Assembly: GCA_964405465.1 (NCBI GenBank) | Contig: CAYONZ010000008.1 | Location: forward strand, 25,239-89,238 | DNA from: CAYONZ01 sp964405465 | Lineage (GTDB): Bacteria > Bdellovibrionota > Bdellovibrionia > Bdellovibrionales > JAMPXM01 | Direction of reading: 5' to 3' | DNA: 64,000 nucleotides | Shown: piece by piece, positions 1 to 8,733 of the stretch | How the letters are laid out: each line of letters begins with the position of its first letter | How positions within the stretch are numbered: the first letter of the stretch is position 1 | Notes under the pieces: model-generated | Told to the model about the DNA's origin: nothing | The model's database searches: none | Seen by the model: the letters and a program-made list of their open reading frames with translations, nothing else | Made by a program: the position numbers and the translations under genes

Positions 1-292
1 ATGTCTTGATTTTACGTGGTGCGCGCTCTAAATTTCAAAAAAATTAAATATGCAATTTCAATTTTATACTGGTGGTTGTTCGAAAAACGGTTCGCAAAAA
101 CTGATTGAATAAACTGGTGCTAAAATTTGACCGAAATTTCAACGAAATCTTTGAACGAAGTTTTGCCAGAAATTTCGTGCGAAAATTTTTGATGAAGGTT
201 TGTGAGAGGTTTTAGAAAAGTTTTAAAAAAAATTTGCAAAAATTTTGAACATGAGATCTCGCTGGGTAAAATTCTTTTGAAAGGAGCAGTTC
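1..292. other. AT-rich leader region before gap
   Basis: No credible gene was found. The stretch is AT-rich, with scattered related words such as GAAATTTC and GAAATTTT. It presumably holds the promoter and leader of the glycolytic operon, but no promoter could be fixed. The ribosome-binding site AAGGAG at 281-286 sits six bases before the GTG start of gap. Confidence 0.4.
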
Positions 293-1300
293 GTGGCACG
301 TCTTAAAGTAGGTATCAATGGTTTTGGAAGAATTGGGCGAGTTCTTTTTCGTGAAGGCTTCGATAAGTTAGACATTGTCGGAATCAATGCCCTTGATTCT
401 TTAGAAGGTGTCGCACATCTTTTGAAATATGATAGTTCACACGGTGTCTACAAAAGAGATGTGCAGATCGCTGATGGCGCGCTCATCGTAGATGGTAAGC
501 GAATTCCAGTAACGGCTGTCAAAGATCCTGCGCAAATTCCATGGAAGCAGTGGGGTTGTGAGGTCGTGTTGGAGTGTACGGGAGCATTTAAAACAAAAGA
601 AGATTTCATGAAACACGTCGCTGCTGGAGCGAAGCGAGTTATGGTTTCTGCTCCTGCAGAAAAAGGTGCCGACTTAACAATTGTTTACGGAATCAACCAC
701 ACACAATACGACCCTTCGAAACATCATGTTGTAAGTAACGCTTCATGCACAACCAATTGTCTCGCGCCACTTGCCAAAACTCTTCACGAGGCTTTTGGAA
801 TTGAGAAGGGTGTCATGACGACCGTTCACTCCTACACAAATGACCAGCGGGTTCTCGATGCCCCTCATTCTGACTTGCGCCGCGCTCGAACTGCGGCGAC
901 ATCGATGATTCCTACAACGACAGGCGCTGCGAAAGCCGTGGGTGAGGTTTTGCCTGAACTAAAAGGAAAAATTGACGGGATGTCAGTGCGAGTTCCAACG
1001 CCAAATGTAAGTTTGGTTGATTTCACTTTCATGGCCCAAAAAGAAGTCAGTGTGGCGTCGGTCAACGAAGCTCTGACCGCAGCAGCGAATGGTGCACTCA
1101 AAGGAGTGTTGGCCGTAGAAAAGGCCCCTCTGGTGAGCATTGATTTCAACGGCAATCCGGCAAGTTCGACAGTTGATTTGAAGAGCACAATGGTAGTTGG
1201 AAAAAACATGGTTAAGGTTTTGAGCTGGTATGACAACGAGACAGGTTTTTCAAACCGAATGATTGATCTCGCCATCTATATGCAAGAAAAAGGTTTATAA
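293..1300 (+). CDS. gap: Glyceraldehyde-3-phosphate dehydrogenase
   Basis: This enzyme converts glyceraldehyde-3-phosphate, phosphate and NAD(P)+ to 1,3-bisphosphoglycerate in cytoplasmic glycolysis. The N-terminal Rossmann motif GINGFGRIGR spans residues 7-16. The catalytic block SNASCTTNC has its nucleophile at Cys152, and the C-terminal SWYDNETGFSNR motif is present. The 335-residue length is normal for the family. The GTG start is supported by AAGGAG six bases upstream. It is the first gene of a gap-pgk-tpiA operon, with pgk starting 10 bases after its stop, so three consecutive glycolytic steps are probably co-expressed. Nothing is unusual about the protein. Confidence 0.98.
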   Translation: MARLKVGINGFGRIGRVLFREGFDKLDIVGINALDSLEGVAHLLKYDSSHGVYKRDVQIADGALIVDGKRIPVTAVKDPAQIPWKQWGCEVVLECTGAFKTKEDFMKHVAAGAKRVMVSAPAEKGADLTIVYGINHTQYDPSKHHVVSNASCTTNCLAPLAKTLHEAFGIEKGVMTTVHSYTNDQRVLDAPHSDLRRARTAATSMIPTTTGAAKAVGEVLPELKGKIDGMSVRVPTPNVSLVDFTFMAQKEVSVASVNEALTAAANGALKGVLAVEKAPLVSIDFNGNPASSTVDLKSTMVVGKNMVKVLSWYDNETGFSNRMIDLAIYMQEKGL

Positions 1301-1310
1301 GGGGGATCGA

Positions 1311-2522
1311 ATGACGCCAGGATTGAAGGGAATTACGAGAGTCGATGAACTCGAGTTGAAGGGCAAGCGAGTGTTTTGTCGCGTGGATTTCAATGTGCCA
1401 ATGGAAAACGGCAAGATTACCGACGACAAAAGAATTCAAGCTGCACTTCCAACCATTCGTTTTCTTCTCGAGAAGGGAGCTCGAGTGGTTTTGGCCTCGC
1501 ACTTCGGGCGTCCAGAAAAAGGCGGTGACCGCAAACAATATTCTTTGGAGCCAGTGGCAACACGATTGCGTGAGCTCTTGGGTGGCGAAGTGATCTTGGT
1601 TGATTCTCCCACAAACGAAGCGCCCAAGGCTTTGTTGACAGGAATTGGTTCTGATCAAGTGTTGCTACTTGAAAACCTGCGTTTCGCCGAAGGTGAAACC
1701 AAGAACGCGACAGACTTTGCTGCTCATCTTGCTTCATATACAGATGTGTATATCAACGATGCTTTTGGAGCGAGCCATCGCGCTCATGCAAGTATCGACG
1801 CTTTGCCTCGTTTAATTTCGCAAAAAGGAATTGGTTTTTTAATTAGTAAAGAAATTGAATTTCTCGATGCACTTTTACATGCCCCAGTTTCTCCCTACAT
1901 TGCCGTGTTGGGTGGCGCAAAAGTGAGTGACAAAATCGCCGTGATTGAAAACATGATTGAAAAAATCGATACATTTATTGTCGGCGGAGCCATGGCTTAT
2001 ACATTCTTGGCTGCCAAAGGAGTGCCGGTTGGTTCATCGCGAGTCGAAAAAGATCGTTTGAAATTTGCCGAAGAGATGATGGGACGAATTGATGCCCGTA
2101 AGAAAAAGATTTTATTGCCGATCGATCATTTGATTGTAGAAAAATTTGAAAACAATGAGTTTCGTACCACCCAGAGCGAAGCTATTCCTGAGGGATGGAT
2201 GGGGTTGGATATCGGCCCGAAAACAATTCAGCTTTATCGTAATGAACTTGCGAAAGCGAAGACAGTTTTTTGGAATGGTCCGATGGGTGTGTTTGAGCGG
2301 GCTCCATTTAGTAAAGGAACTTTTGCTATCGCTGAGGCGATGGCATCACTCACCGATGCCAAGACCGTTGTTGGCGGTGGAGATTCGGCAGCAGCAGCGG
2401 AGCTTTCTGGTTATGCAGACAAAATGAGCCACATATCAACGGGCGGAGGAGCAAGTCTGGAGTACCTGCAGGGTGATAAGCTGCCGGGCCTTGAAGTTTT
2501 GCGCGCGCCTCGAGTTAAATAA
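1311..2522 (+). CDS. pgk: Phosphoglycerate kinase
   Basis: It transfers phosphate from 1,3-bisphosphoglycerate to ADP, forming ATP and 3-phosphoglycerate. The 403-residue protein has the family signature RVDFNVP near residue 24, the substrate-binding SHFGRP near residue 63, and the nucleotide-domain GGGDSAAA near the C-terminus. The ATG at 1311 follows GGGGG by a few bases. A longer in-frame start at 1263 lies inside gap and was not used. It is the second gene of the gap-pgk-tpiA operon, with tpiA starting 9 bases after its stop. Confidence 0.97.
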   Translation: MTPGLKGITRVDELELKGKRVFCRVDFNVPMENGKITDDKRIQAALPTIRFLLEKGARVVLASHFGRPEKGGDRKQYSLEPVATRLRELLGGEVILVDSPTNEAPKALLTGIGSDQVLLLENLRFAEGETKNATDFAAHLASYTDVYINDAFGASHRAHASIDALPRLISQKGIGFLISKEIEFLDALLHAPVSPYIAVLGGAKVSDKIAVIENMIEKIDTFIVGGAMAYTFLAAKGVPVGSSRVEKDRLKFAEEMMGRIDARKKKILLPIDHLIVEKFENNEFRTTQSEAIPEGWMGLDIGPKTIQLYRNELAKAKTVFWNGPMGVFERAPFSKGTFAIAEAMASLTDAKTVVGGGDSAAAAELSGYADKMSHISTGGGASLEYLQGDKLPGLEVLRAPRVK

Positions 2523-2531
2523 GAGGTGTTT

Positions 2532-3293
2532 ATGAAGCCATTTTTAGTTGCCGCAAATTGGAAAATGTACAAGTCGCCATCTGAGGCTGTCGATTTTTTA
2601 AAAAGTTTTGTTGCACAAACGCAAGACCTGCCAGCAGAGCGCAAAGTGGTTTTCTTTGTTCCGGCGATCGATCTTTGGGTGAGCCAGCAAGTTCTGCGTG
2701 GCACAAAAATCGAATGGGGAGCACAGAACTGTCACTATGAAAAACAAGGAGCGTTCACTGGTGAAAATTCTCCGGCAGTTCTCGCTGAACTTTTAACCCC
2801 GCATTGTTTGGTTGGGCATAGTGAACGACGATCATTGTTTGCCGAGACCGATTCTTTGTTGGCAAAGAAAATGAAAACGCTGGCGGAAGTTGGAGTTCAA
2901 CCGATGCTTTGTGTGGGAGAAACGCTTGCCGATCGAGAGGCAAACCGAACTGACCTGGTGATTACAGAACAGTTGGTGCAGGGGCTTTCGCTGATGGATT
3001 TATCAAAACCATTTACAGTCGCATATGAACCAGTTTGGGCCATTGGAACCGGCAAGGTGGCTTCTCCTGAGCAGGCTGAGGATGCGCATTTGGTTTTACG
3101 CAAAAAATTGAGTGAAATTTTGGGTTCAGTCAGGGCAGAGAGCACACCAGTTTTGTATGGTGGAAGCGTGAAACCAGACAATGCCGAGCTTTTGTTTCAA
3201 AAACCAAATATCAACGGCTTTTTGATTGGTGGAGCCTCACTGCAATTGGATTCTATGCTGACACTGACCAGGGTTGGGTTGGCTTCTCGCTAA
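2532..3293 (+). CDS. tpiA: Triosephosphate isomerase
   Basis: It interconverts dihydroxyacetone phosphate and glyceraldehyde-3-phosphate. The 253-residue protein has all the catalytic residues: Lys11 in NWKMYK, His96 in VGHSERR, and Glu166 in YEPVWAIGTG, followed by the flexible loop 6. The phosphate-binding GGSVKPDN is near the C-terminus. The ATG at 2532 lies five bases after AGAGG, so it is preferred to an in-frame GTG six bases earlier. It is the last gene of the glycolytic operon. No clear intrinsic terminator was identified downstream. Confidence 0.97.
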   Translation: MKPFLVAANWKMYKSPSEAVDFLKSFVAQTQDLPAERKVVFFVPAIDLWVSQQVLRGTKIEWGAQNCHYEKQGAFTGENSPAVLAELLTPHCLVGHSERRSLFAETDSLLAKKMKTLAEVGVQPMLCVGETLADREANRTDLVITEQLVQGLSLMDLSKPFTVAYEPVWAIGTGKVASPEQAEDAHLVLRKKLSEILGSVRAESTPVLYGGSVKPDNAELLFQKPNINGFLIGGASLQLDSMLTLTRVGLASR

Positions 3294-3444
3294 AAGCGGG
3301 GGCTTGTCGATGTAGGTCTTTTTTTGGGTCGAAACACTGATTCTTTTCAAAGCTGTGTTTGAATCCTGTTAGGTGTCTTAATAAATATTGTTTGTTTGTC
3401 TGTTCCATGGCACTACAGGGCCAAATTTATTGCGGAGGTATATT

Positions 3445-3951
3445 GTGAAGCAATCTGGATGGTCGGTCTTGCCGGTTTTTGTTCTGAATTCTTTTCTTTT
3501 CTGTTCTTTTCTTTTCATGGGCCAATTTGCCTTGGCGGGAGATTCTTCAGCTTTAGTTGGAGATCTTCGGACGAAAGAGCCTGTTCAACAATATGCGCCT
3601 GTTGATCGAGGTCAGTGCGTGGCATCGCAGATTCCAAGCTACGATCCTGGCGTTCCACGAATGGTTAAGAACTCGCTTGTTGTGGGATCTTCGGCAGAAA
3701 AGAAGGCCAAAGAAATCTTAGCTGACAAGGCCACACAGATTTCTTCACGGCGTGGAAATTTCTATGAATTAATTATGGTCTATTCACGTGCCCTGAGAGT
3801 GGATGAGCAAAAAGATGAAACCTACCCGAATTCGGGTTGCTTGCGGCGTGCGACCTTGAGTGAACAGTGTGAGCTTGATCACGCCACCCAGGCACTTAAG
3901 TGCGGAGACATTTGCACTTACAAATTTGAGTGCCTCGATCCACGGATCTGA
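3445..3951 (+). CDS. Exported cysteine-containing protein of unknown function
   Basis: I do not recognise this 168-residue protein. The GTG start has GGAGG six bases upstream. The N-terminus is a signal peptide: a charged start, a long hydrophobic stretch rich in Phe and Leu, and a likely cleavage after ALA near residue 31. The mature part has six cysteines, four of them clustered in the last 40 residues (EQC, KCGDIC, FEC), which suggests disulfides in the periplasm or outside the cell. It converges on the small exported gene at 4031-4279, with a hairpin between them. Confidence 0.7.
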   Translation: MKQSGWSVLPVFVLNSFLFCSFLFMGQFALAGDSSALVGDLRTKEPVQQYAPVDRGQCVASQIPSYDPGVPRMVKNSLVVGSSAEKKAKEILADKATQISSRRGNFYELIMVYSRALRVDEQKDETYPNSGCLRRATLSEQCELDHATQALKCGDICTYKFECLDPRI

Positions 3952-3988
3952 TCGAGTCCTTCGGTAGGGTGACACCATCGATAAATTG

Positions 3989-4012
3989 AGGCTCCCTGAT
4001 TTAAGGGAGCCT
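3989..4012. terminator. Bidirectional hairpin between convergent genes
   Basis: A perfect 9-bp stem (AGGCTCCCT and AGGGAGCCT) encloses a 6-base loop. It lies between the stops of two convergent exported-protein genes. Neither side has a strong T run, so terminator function is inferred from position and stem strength. Confidence 0.55.
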
Positions 4013-4030
4013 AGCTTCGAGAGATGCAAA

Positions 4031-4279
4031 TTATTTTGGGGTTACGCAAGTTGCGGAATAGACCCAATGATAGCCACGATAAAAACTGACGGGTTTGCAG
4101 ACTTGGTTTTTCTCTTCGCAATTGGCGACAACGCGAATGTTTCCAGCTGTATCTTCACTCATTACTTTGTTTTTTTCACACCATGAAAGATAAACCGGAT
4201 CCCCATCTGAACTCTCGAATTCGCTGAGAGCCCAGCTTTGGTTGGCGATAAGTGCTACGAGAACGAATGCCGCTTTCAT
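4031..4279 (-). CDS. Small exported protein of unknown function
   Basis: I do not recognise this 82-residue protein. It starts with a textbook signal peptide (MKAAFVLVALIANQSWA) and leaves a mature part of about 65 residues. Four cysteines in the mature part (LSWC, ANC, VC, ATC) could form two disulfides. The AGGAGA sequence upstream on the minus strand supports the ATG at 4279. It stands alone and converges on the exported gene at 3445-3951. Confidence 0.65.
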   Translation of the reverse strand: MKAAFVLVALIANQSWALSEFESSDGDPVYLSWCEKNKVMSEDTAGNIRVVANCEEKNQVCKPVSFYRGYHWVYSATCVTPK

Positions 4280-4740
4280 ATCAAATCTCCTAAAAAAGGT
4301 TCATTCTTGGAAAAGGCGTTGCAATGATCTCGTCATATGGTGCGCTGTATAAAAAGTAAACAATTTCCTTAAATGCCCACATAGAAGGGGGACGGAGCTC
4401 AGTTTTTAGGGGCGAATTTTTCATGGCATCGGTCAAAAAATTCACTGGAGAAGGTTTCTTAAATCAATTAGTTAATGCGGCAAGTCAATAGACGGGGGTG
4501 GGCTGCCTCCATTCGAGACGAGCTGGTAAGTGCGGATGCTTCTTGAGGTATTGGTTCGCGTTCGAGACGCTGTCGAATTCGTTGGTGATTGTCAGAAAGA
4601 TGCCATCTCGGATTTTCGGAATAAGGCGAGTATGCTGATCCTCGGGCGTAAAGTAAGAATTAGGTAGGGATCGATTTGTGGAAGTCGAGCCTGACCTGTT
4701 TGAGTGAGTGGGTGAACCTCGGGGAAGAAGCGAGGTCACG
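4280..4740. other. Mostly non-coding stretch with one doubtful reading frame
   Basis: About 460 bases separate the small exported gene from the zinc-ribbon gene. I see no RNA gene or clear terminator. The only candidate is a minus-strand frame at 4485-4739, listed separately at low confidence. The region presumably contains divergent promoters. Confidence 0.3.
4485..4739 (-). CDS. Doubtful small ORF, 84 residues
   Basis: This open frame starts with GTG and has no recognised relatives. From about residue 28 onward the codons look protein-like: ordinary composition, mixed hydrophobic and charged residues, and many C-ending codons. The first 25 residues are Ser/Pro/Arg-rich and look non-coding, and no good ribosome-binding site is visible. 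It would be divergent to the zinc-ribbon gene at 4741. It could be a degraded gene tail or a chance frame. Confidence 0.2.
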   Translation of the reverse strand: MTSLLPRGSPTHSNRSGSTSTNRSLPNSYFTPEDQHTRLIPKIRDGIFLTITNEFDSVSNANQYLKKHPHLPARLEWRQPTPVY

Positions 4741-4965
4741 ATGTCAAAGAAGCATTTTATACATATCCGTCGTTGTCACTTTTGTGCCAAGACCACCGAG
4801 AAAGACGGTGAATTTGTTGATCGCTGCGATCATTGCCAAAAGTCTTTAGGACTGTTTCATTTTTTTGATGATTGGCAGGTTGAACCGCTCAGCGAAGATT
4901 CGAGGCGTCCAGAACCTGAAGCCAATCAAGTGCTCCCACTTCGTGGATTGACTGCCGTTTGGTAA
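4741..4965 (+). CDS. Zinc-ribbon protein, 74 residues
   Basis: This small cytoplasmic protein has two CxxC pairs (CHFC near residue 11 and CDHC near residue 30), the pattern of a treble-clef or zinc-ribbon fold that binds one zinc. A hydrophobic-aromatic stretch (GLFHFFDDW) follows the second pair. The ATG at 4741 is preceded by GAGG at a spacing of five. An upstream in-frame ATG at 4708 lacks such support. Its partner and role are unknown; small ribbons like this often bind RNA, ribosomes or polymerase. Confidence 0.7.
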   Translation: MSKKHFIHIRRCHFCAKTTEKDGEFVDRCDHCQKSLGLFHFFDDWQVEPLSEDSRRPEPEANQVLPLRGLTAVW

Positions 4966-5117
4966 CTCTTTGCTTCGAGTATCAAGATCGCGGCGGCTTA
5001 GGGCGCCAGAACGTCTTAGGCGCGATGCTTTGACAAAGCCTGGGATTTACGGTCGGATAAGAGTGTTCACTCTAAGGTTTGATTTCGATTCAAATAATAA
5101 TTCGATCTGAGGATAAA

Positions 5118-6422
5118 ATGACGAACGATTCTGGCAAAGCCCTAGCCGGGGGCAGCGGTAACAAGGCCCCAGTCGGGGGGCGCCAAAAAAAACTGCGCGA
5201 GATTACTCTTGAAGATATTCGCGCCGCGCGACTGACCATTCAAGATGTGGTTCGGCGAACTTCGCTAAGACCAATGCCCTTGTCGGCAAAGCTTAAGATC
5301 GATGGATTGGGCTCGCAGATTTTTTTGAAGTTTGAAAATGAGCAAGCCACAGGGAGCTTCAAACTTCGGGGTGCGATGAACAAAATGCGCTCGCTGTCTG
5401 ACGACGAAAAAAAGCGAGGAGTGGTGGCCAGTAGTGCTGGCAATCACGCACAAGGAGTCGCCTTTGGGGCCCAAAAAGTCGGGGTTCCAGCTTTCATCGT
5501 AATGCCCGAGACAGCCCCAATCGTGAAGATCAATGCGACTCGGAACTATGGCGCAAATGTCATTTTACATGGCGATTTCTATGATGAAGCTTATCAAAAG
5601 GCATTGCAGTTAGAGCTGGAACAGAATTTAACTTTTGTACACCCTTACGAAGATGAAAAAGTAATTGCCGGGCAGGGCACGATTGGGTTGGAGATTTTTG
5701 AAGACCTTGCGGATGTTGATACAGTGGTCGTGCCCATCGGCGGTGGCGGCTTGATTAGTGGGATCGCAACTGCGCTGAAAGCCTTAAATCCAAAGATCAA
5801 AATATACGGTGTCGTCTCTGATCAGGCTCCTGGAATGATGCAACTCTTTCATCGCGAAACACCAAGTGAGTATAAAAAGAAAATTGCGACGATTGCGGAG
5901 GGAATTGCCGTTAAGATTCCTTCGCCTGCAATTCATGAAACGTATATTTCAAAATTAGTCGATGAGATTGTTGCGGTAACTGATGATGAAGTGGCTCAAG
6001 CCATAGTTTATCTGTTAGAAAATGTTAAGACTGTGGCTGAGGGAAGCGGAGCTGCTGGGCTTGCAGCAGTTTTATCTCGAAAGCTTAAATTGGGCGCGAA
6101 AACCTGCGTGCTTTTGTGTGGCGGAAATATAGATCTCAACATCATGTCCAAAGTTGTGGAGCGTGGTCTTCGTGCGGAAAGTCGTTTGGCGCGAATCGCG
6201 GTCGTGGTGGATGATACTCCTGGAAATTTGAATCGGTTGACGTCAATTATGGCACAACAGCGGGCCAATATTCTGGAAGTTTACCACGATCGAGTTTCAC
6301 CGGAGCTCGGTATTCGTGAAACGCGAATTGATCTTTTGGTCGAAACCTCAAGTGATCAGCATTTGGCCGAAATAATTTCTGAACTGAAAAAACTTGGGTG
6401 TCGAGTTGCTCAAAGTGTTTAG
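5118..6422 (+). CDS. ilvA: Threonine dehydratase with C-terminal ACT domain
   Basis: This PLP enzyme deaminates threonine (and serine) to 2-oxobutanoate, the first step toward isoleucine. In the 434-residue protein the PLP lysine is Lys82 in ATGSFKLRGA, the glycine-rich phosphate-binding loop is GGGGLISG, and a single ACT regulatory domain occupies about residues 355-434. This is the short one-ACT form rather than the two-ACT E. coli IlvA. A 25-residue Gly/Lys-rich N-terminal tail precedes the fold. The ATG at 5118 is preceded by GAGG. The gene converges with the next one, the stops lying about 7 bases apart. Confidence 0.93.
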   Translation: MTNDSGKALAGGSGNKAPVGGRQKKLREITLEDIRAARLTIQDVVRRTSLRPMPLSAKLKIDGLGSQIFLKFENEQATGSFKLRGAMNKMRSLSDDEKKRGVVASSAGNHAQGVAFGAQKVGVPAFIVMPETAPIVKINATRNYGANVILHGDFYDEAYQKALQLELEQNLTFVHPYEDEKVIAGQGTIGLEIFEDLADVDTVVVPIGGGGLISGIATALKALNPKIKIYGVVSDQAPGMMQLFHRETPSEYKKKIATIAEGIAVKIPSPAIHETYISKLVDEIVAVTDDEVAQAIVYLLENVKTVAEGSGAAGLAAVLSRKLKLGAKTCVLLCGGNIDLNIMSKVVERGLRAESRLARIAVVVDDTPGNLNRLTSIMAQQRANILEVYHDRVSPELGIRETRIDLLVETSSDQHLAEIISELKKLGCRVAQSV

Positions 6423-6428
6423 AGGTGA

Positions 6429-8339
6429 TCAATGGTTGGTAGAGTTTTGCCATCGCGATAGTGCAAGTGATTCGACGTGCATGGCTAGTTCAATATTTTG
6501 ACTGAGAATTTCCCAAAAAGAATCGCGATCGATCATATAGAGAAGTGTTTTTTGATTTGCGACACAGGTGGTGGTTCTTGGAATAGCTTTGAGTAAAGCG
6601 ATTTCTCCAAAGATCTCCAGTGCTTTCATTGAATTAACAGTGATTCCATCTTGAACGGCGTCGACACCGCCTTGAATAATGAGATAGAGATCTTGACCCG
6701 TAGAACCCTGATTGAAAATCATTTGTCCGCGTTGAACCTCTATCACCTTTCCGTGATTCAAAAAAAATTGCAATGACTCTCGCGGGAGTTCCGAAAACAT
6801 CGGCGAGCTGGCCAGTGCCTGATACGACCAAACATATCGTTTGAAATTTTCTTCAAATTCAGCTGATCTACTGATTTGAAAACTTCCTGAGTTGGAGATC
6901 CGTAGGACCAAGCTCTCTGTCGTGGTGATCACTGTTGCTGATCGCGGCTGCCGAAAAAAGAATCCTCCTTCGCCAAACACGGAACGACTTTCAAGAGTGA
7001 GAATTTTTTTTTGTCGATTGGGCCCAATATACTTGAAGACCTCAGCCTGACCCTTGATGAAAACATACAAATCTGTGCTCTGTTCGCCCTGGCGACAGAG
7101 TTTTGTTTTAGGTCCCACTTTATAAATTTTTGATTCGGCAGCAAGCTTATTAATGGTATCTGTATCGAGCTTTGCAAAGAGTGGAAGCTGCATTAAAAAT
7201 TTTCTAAGATCAAAGTTCTCAGAGTTCACAACTGCGCTAGATTTGTTCAAATAATCATCGTCAATCAAGGCAGCAAATAATTTTAGAGCTGAAATAATTT
7301 GTGTGACCAGATCCAGACAGGCGAGGACGGTCCAAATCGCAATGGCTGCCAAAAGTGCCGAGAGAACCAAAGACTGAGGCTTGGTTTGTTGAAGAAATGC
7401 TTGAATGAATTCAACTTCACTTTTGAATAGAAAAACCAAGAACGAAAGGTAGGTGATGATCACCGTAGCTCCGACAAACAGGCGCAGTGGCGCAAGTTTC
7501 TTTTTTGGGCCACTCAAAGTGGAGATAAAACCGGTCAGCCAACCACTGCGATGTGAACCGACGACAAGTGCGAAAGTAAGAAAAAAAACTAGTCGTGCGA
7601 GTGTTGCTGAACTATCGGAGCCGATTGCCAGAGCCAGATTGAGCGCCATACAACCCAAGAGGCCCGTCAGAAATTGCAGCAGAGCCTCAAAAAAATTTTC
7701 TGCCACTCGATTCTCGGCTTGGACAGAAATGCCAATGGGGGAAAGGCAAAGGCGTGTTGTGGGCAACTGGCCAGAGAAGATGAATTGACTGAACAGGTGT
7801 CCAACGGCAATCAAAGACGTGGTCAAAGAAGGGATCAATAAAATAGATAAAATGTCGTGCGCAGAAAAACTCTCGAAATCAAGGGCACTCTGAATATTCG
7901 GTACGCGCAGAAGACTAACCAGACCCACCAAAGAAAAGAGGCTCGCCAGGATAATCTGACCGGACCATTTGATACTCTCTTTACAAATTAGGACTTCAGA
8001 AAATGGTTGAAGCATGAGGCTGTGGTCGAACTCAATTTCACTTTTGGTTTCTTCTTGAAAAAAACTCGAAAATTGATCGTCATTGGTTATACACTTCTTC
8101 ATGCAAATGCGTTTCAAGCACTGATAAGCATGAATGGGATTTGGATTTTGACCTTCAGCAAGCATGCGAGTGAGGACTTGCTGAAGCGAAAGACCTTGTG
8201 AGAAAAGATCGAGATAAGGTTTCAGCGGAGCCCGAAAGCTGACCGTAGATTTTGATTGAGTATCGGTAAATATAATTTGGTTGTTAACCTGCTGAAAAGA
8301 ACCTGGCTTGAACTGAAGTTGAATTTTCTCGATGTTCAC
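6429..8339 (-). CDS. Polytopic membrane protein with two cyclic-nucleotide-binding domains
   Basis: In this protein of about 636 residues, the first ~90 residues look like a small cytoplasmic domain. Several membrane segments follow, then two C-terminal cyclic-nucleotide-binding (CRP-like) domains. Both carry the phosphate-binding cassette: FGEGGFFFRQPRSA in the first and FGEIALLKAIPRTT in the second. The membrane part is laid out like an M50 site-2 protease, but where HExxH is expected I see only VGHLFSQF, so protease activity is doubtful. The GTG at 8339 is a guess; the frame stays open to 8453. It is probably a membrane sensor of cAMP or cGMP. Confidence 0.8.
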   Translation of the reverse strand: MNIEKIQLQFKPGSFQQVNNQIIFTDTQSKSTVSFRAPLKPYLDLFSQGLSLQQVLTRMLAEGQNPNPIHAYQCLKRICMKKCITNDDQFSSFFQEETKSEIEFDHSLMLQPFSEVLICKESIKWSGQIILASLFSLVGLVSLLRVPNIQSALDFESFSAHDILSILLIPSLTTSLIAVGHLFSQFIFSGQLPTTRLCLSPIGISVQAENRVAENFFEALLQFLTGLLGCMALNLALAIGSDSSATLARLVFFLTFALVVGSHRSGWLTGFISTLSGPKKKLAPLRLFVGATVIITYLSFLVFLFKSEVEFIQAFLQQTKPQSLVLSALLAAIAIWTVLACLDLVTQIISALKLFAALIDDDYLNKSSAVVNSENFDLRKFLMQLPLFAKLDTDTINKLAAESKIYKVGPKTKLCRQGEQSTDLYVFIKGQAEVFKYIGPNRQKKILTLESRSVFGEGGFFFRQPRSATVITTTESLVLRISNSGSFQISRSAEFEENFKRYVWSYQALASSPMFSELPRESLQFFLNHGKVIEVQRGQMIFNQGSTGQDLYLIIQGGVDAVQDGITVNSMKALEIFGEIALLKAIPRTTTCVANQKTLLYMIDRDSFWEILSQNIELAMHVESLALSRWQNSTNH

Positions 8340-8733
8340 AGCTCTTATCGTAGAGCGAGTCAGAGTCGAGTGCAAGGAGCCAGTGCCAGAAACCAGAGAC
8401 CGAAATCGAAGCAAAAGGCCAGCCCAAAAAACTAGTACCACCCTAAGCAACAAAGTTCATTGGGGTCTAGGCATTTAGTTGTGTCGATAGGGGCATGTGA
8501 TCTACGTGACTGTGAATAAAAGGGGTATGGTGGAGGTATTTGGGGAGCAGATTGCAAGTGAAGAAACACCTAGGACAAATGCGAAGGCGAATTGGGTTTT
8601 GTGTTCTGTGAGGTGGTTTTGTTTGATGGCCCTTTGCCAGGGCCATCGGAGTTCTTATCACCGGCTCGACAGGTCCAGATGCATGTCGAGCTACGCGGTG
8701 AAGAAATGGTGTCGAACTGTTAACTCTGAATAT
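8340..8733. other. Non-coding stretch with two perfect hairpins
   Basis: No credible gene lies here. Two strong inverted repeats stand close together near the stop of the protease gene: GATGGCCCT/AGGGCCATC at 8625-8647 with a 5-base loop, and GCTCGACA/TGTCGAGC at 8664-8691 with a 12-base loop. Neither has a following T run. They may end or protect the 3' end of the minus-strand protease transcript. Confidence 0.4.
8625..8691 (-). terminator. Tandem hairpins downstream of the papain-like protease gene
   Basis: The two perfect stems (9 bp and 8 bp) are placed 40-110 bases after the protease stop codon on the minus strand. There is no U run, so this may be a factor-assisted terminator or an RNA-stabilising structure rather than an intrinsic terminator. 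Confidence 0.35.

Noticed and set aside
865..1275. Long open frame antisense to gap
   Set aside because: It lies wholly inside a conserved gene and its translation has no recognisable features.
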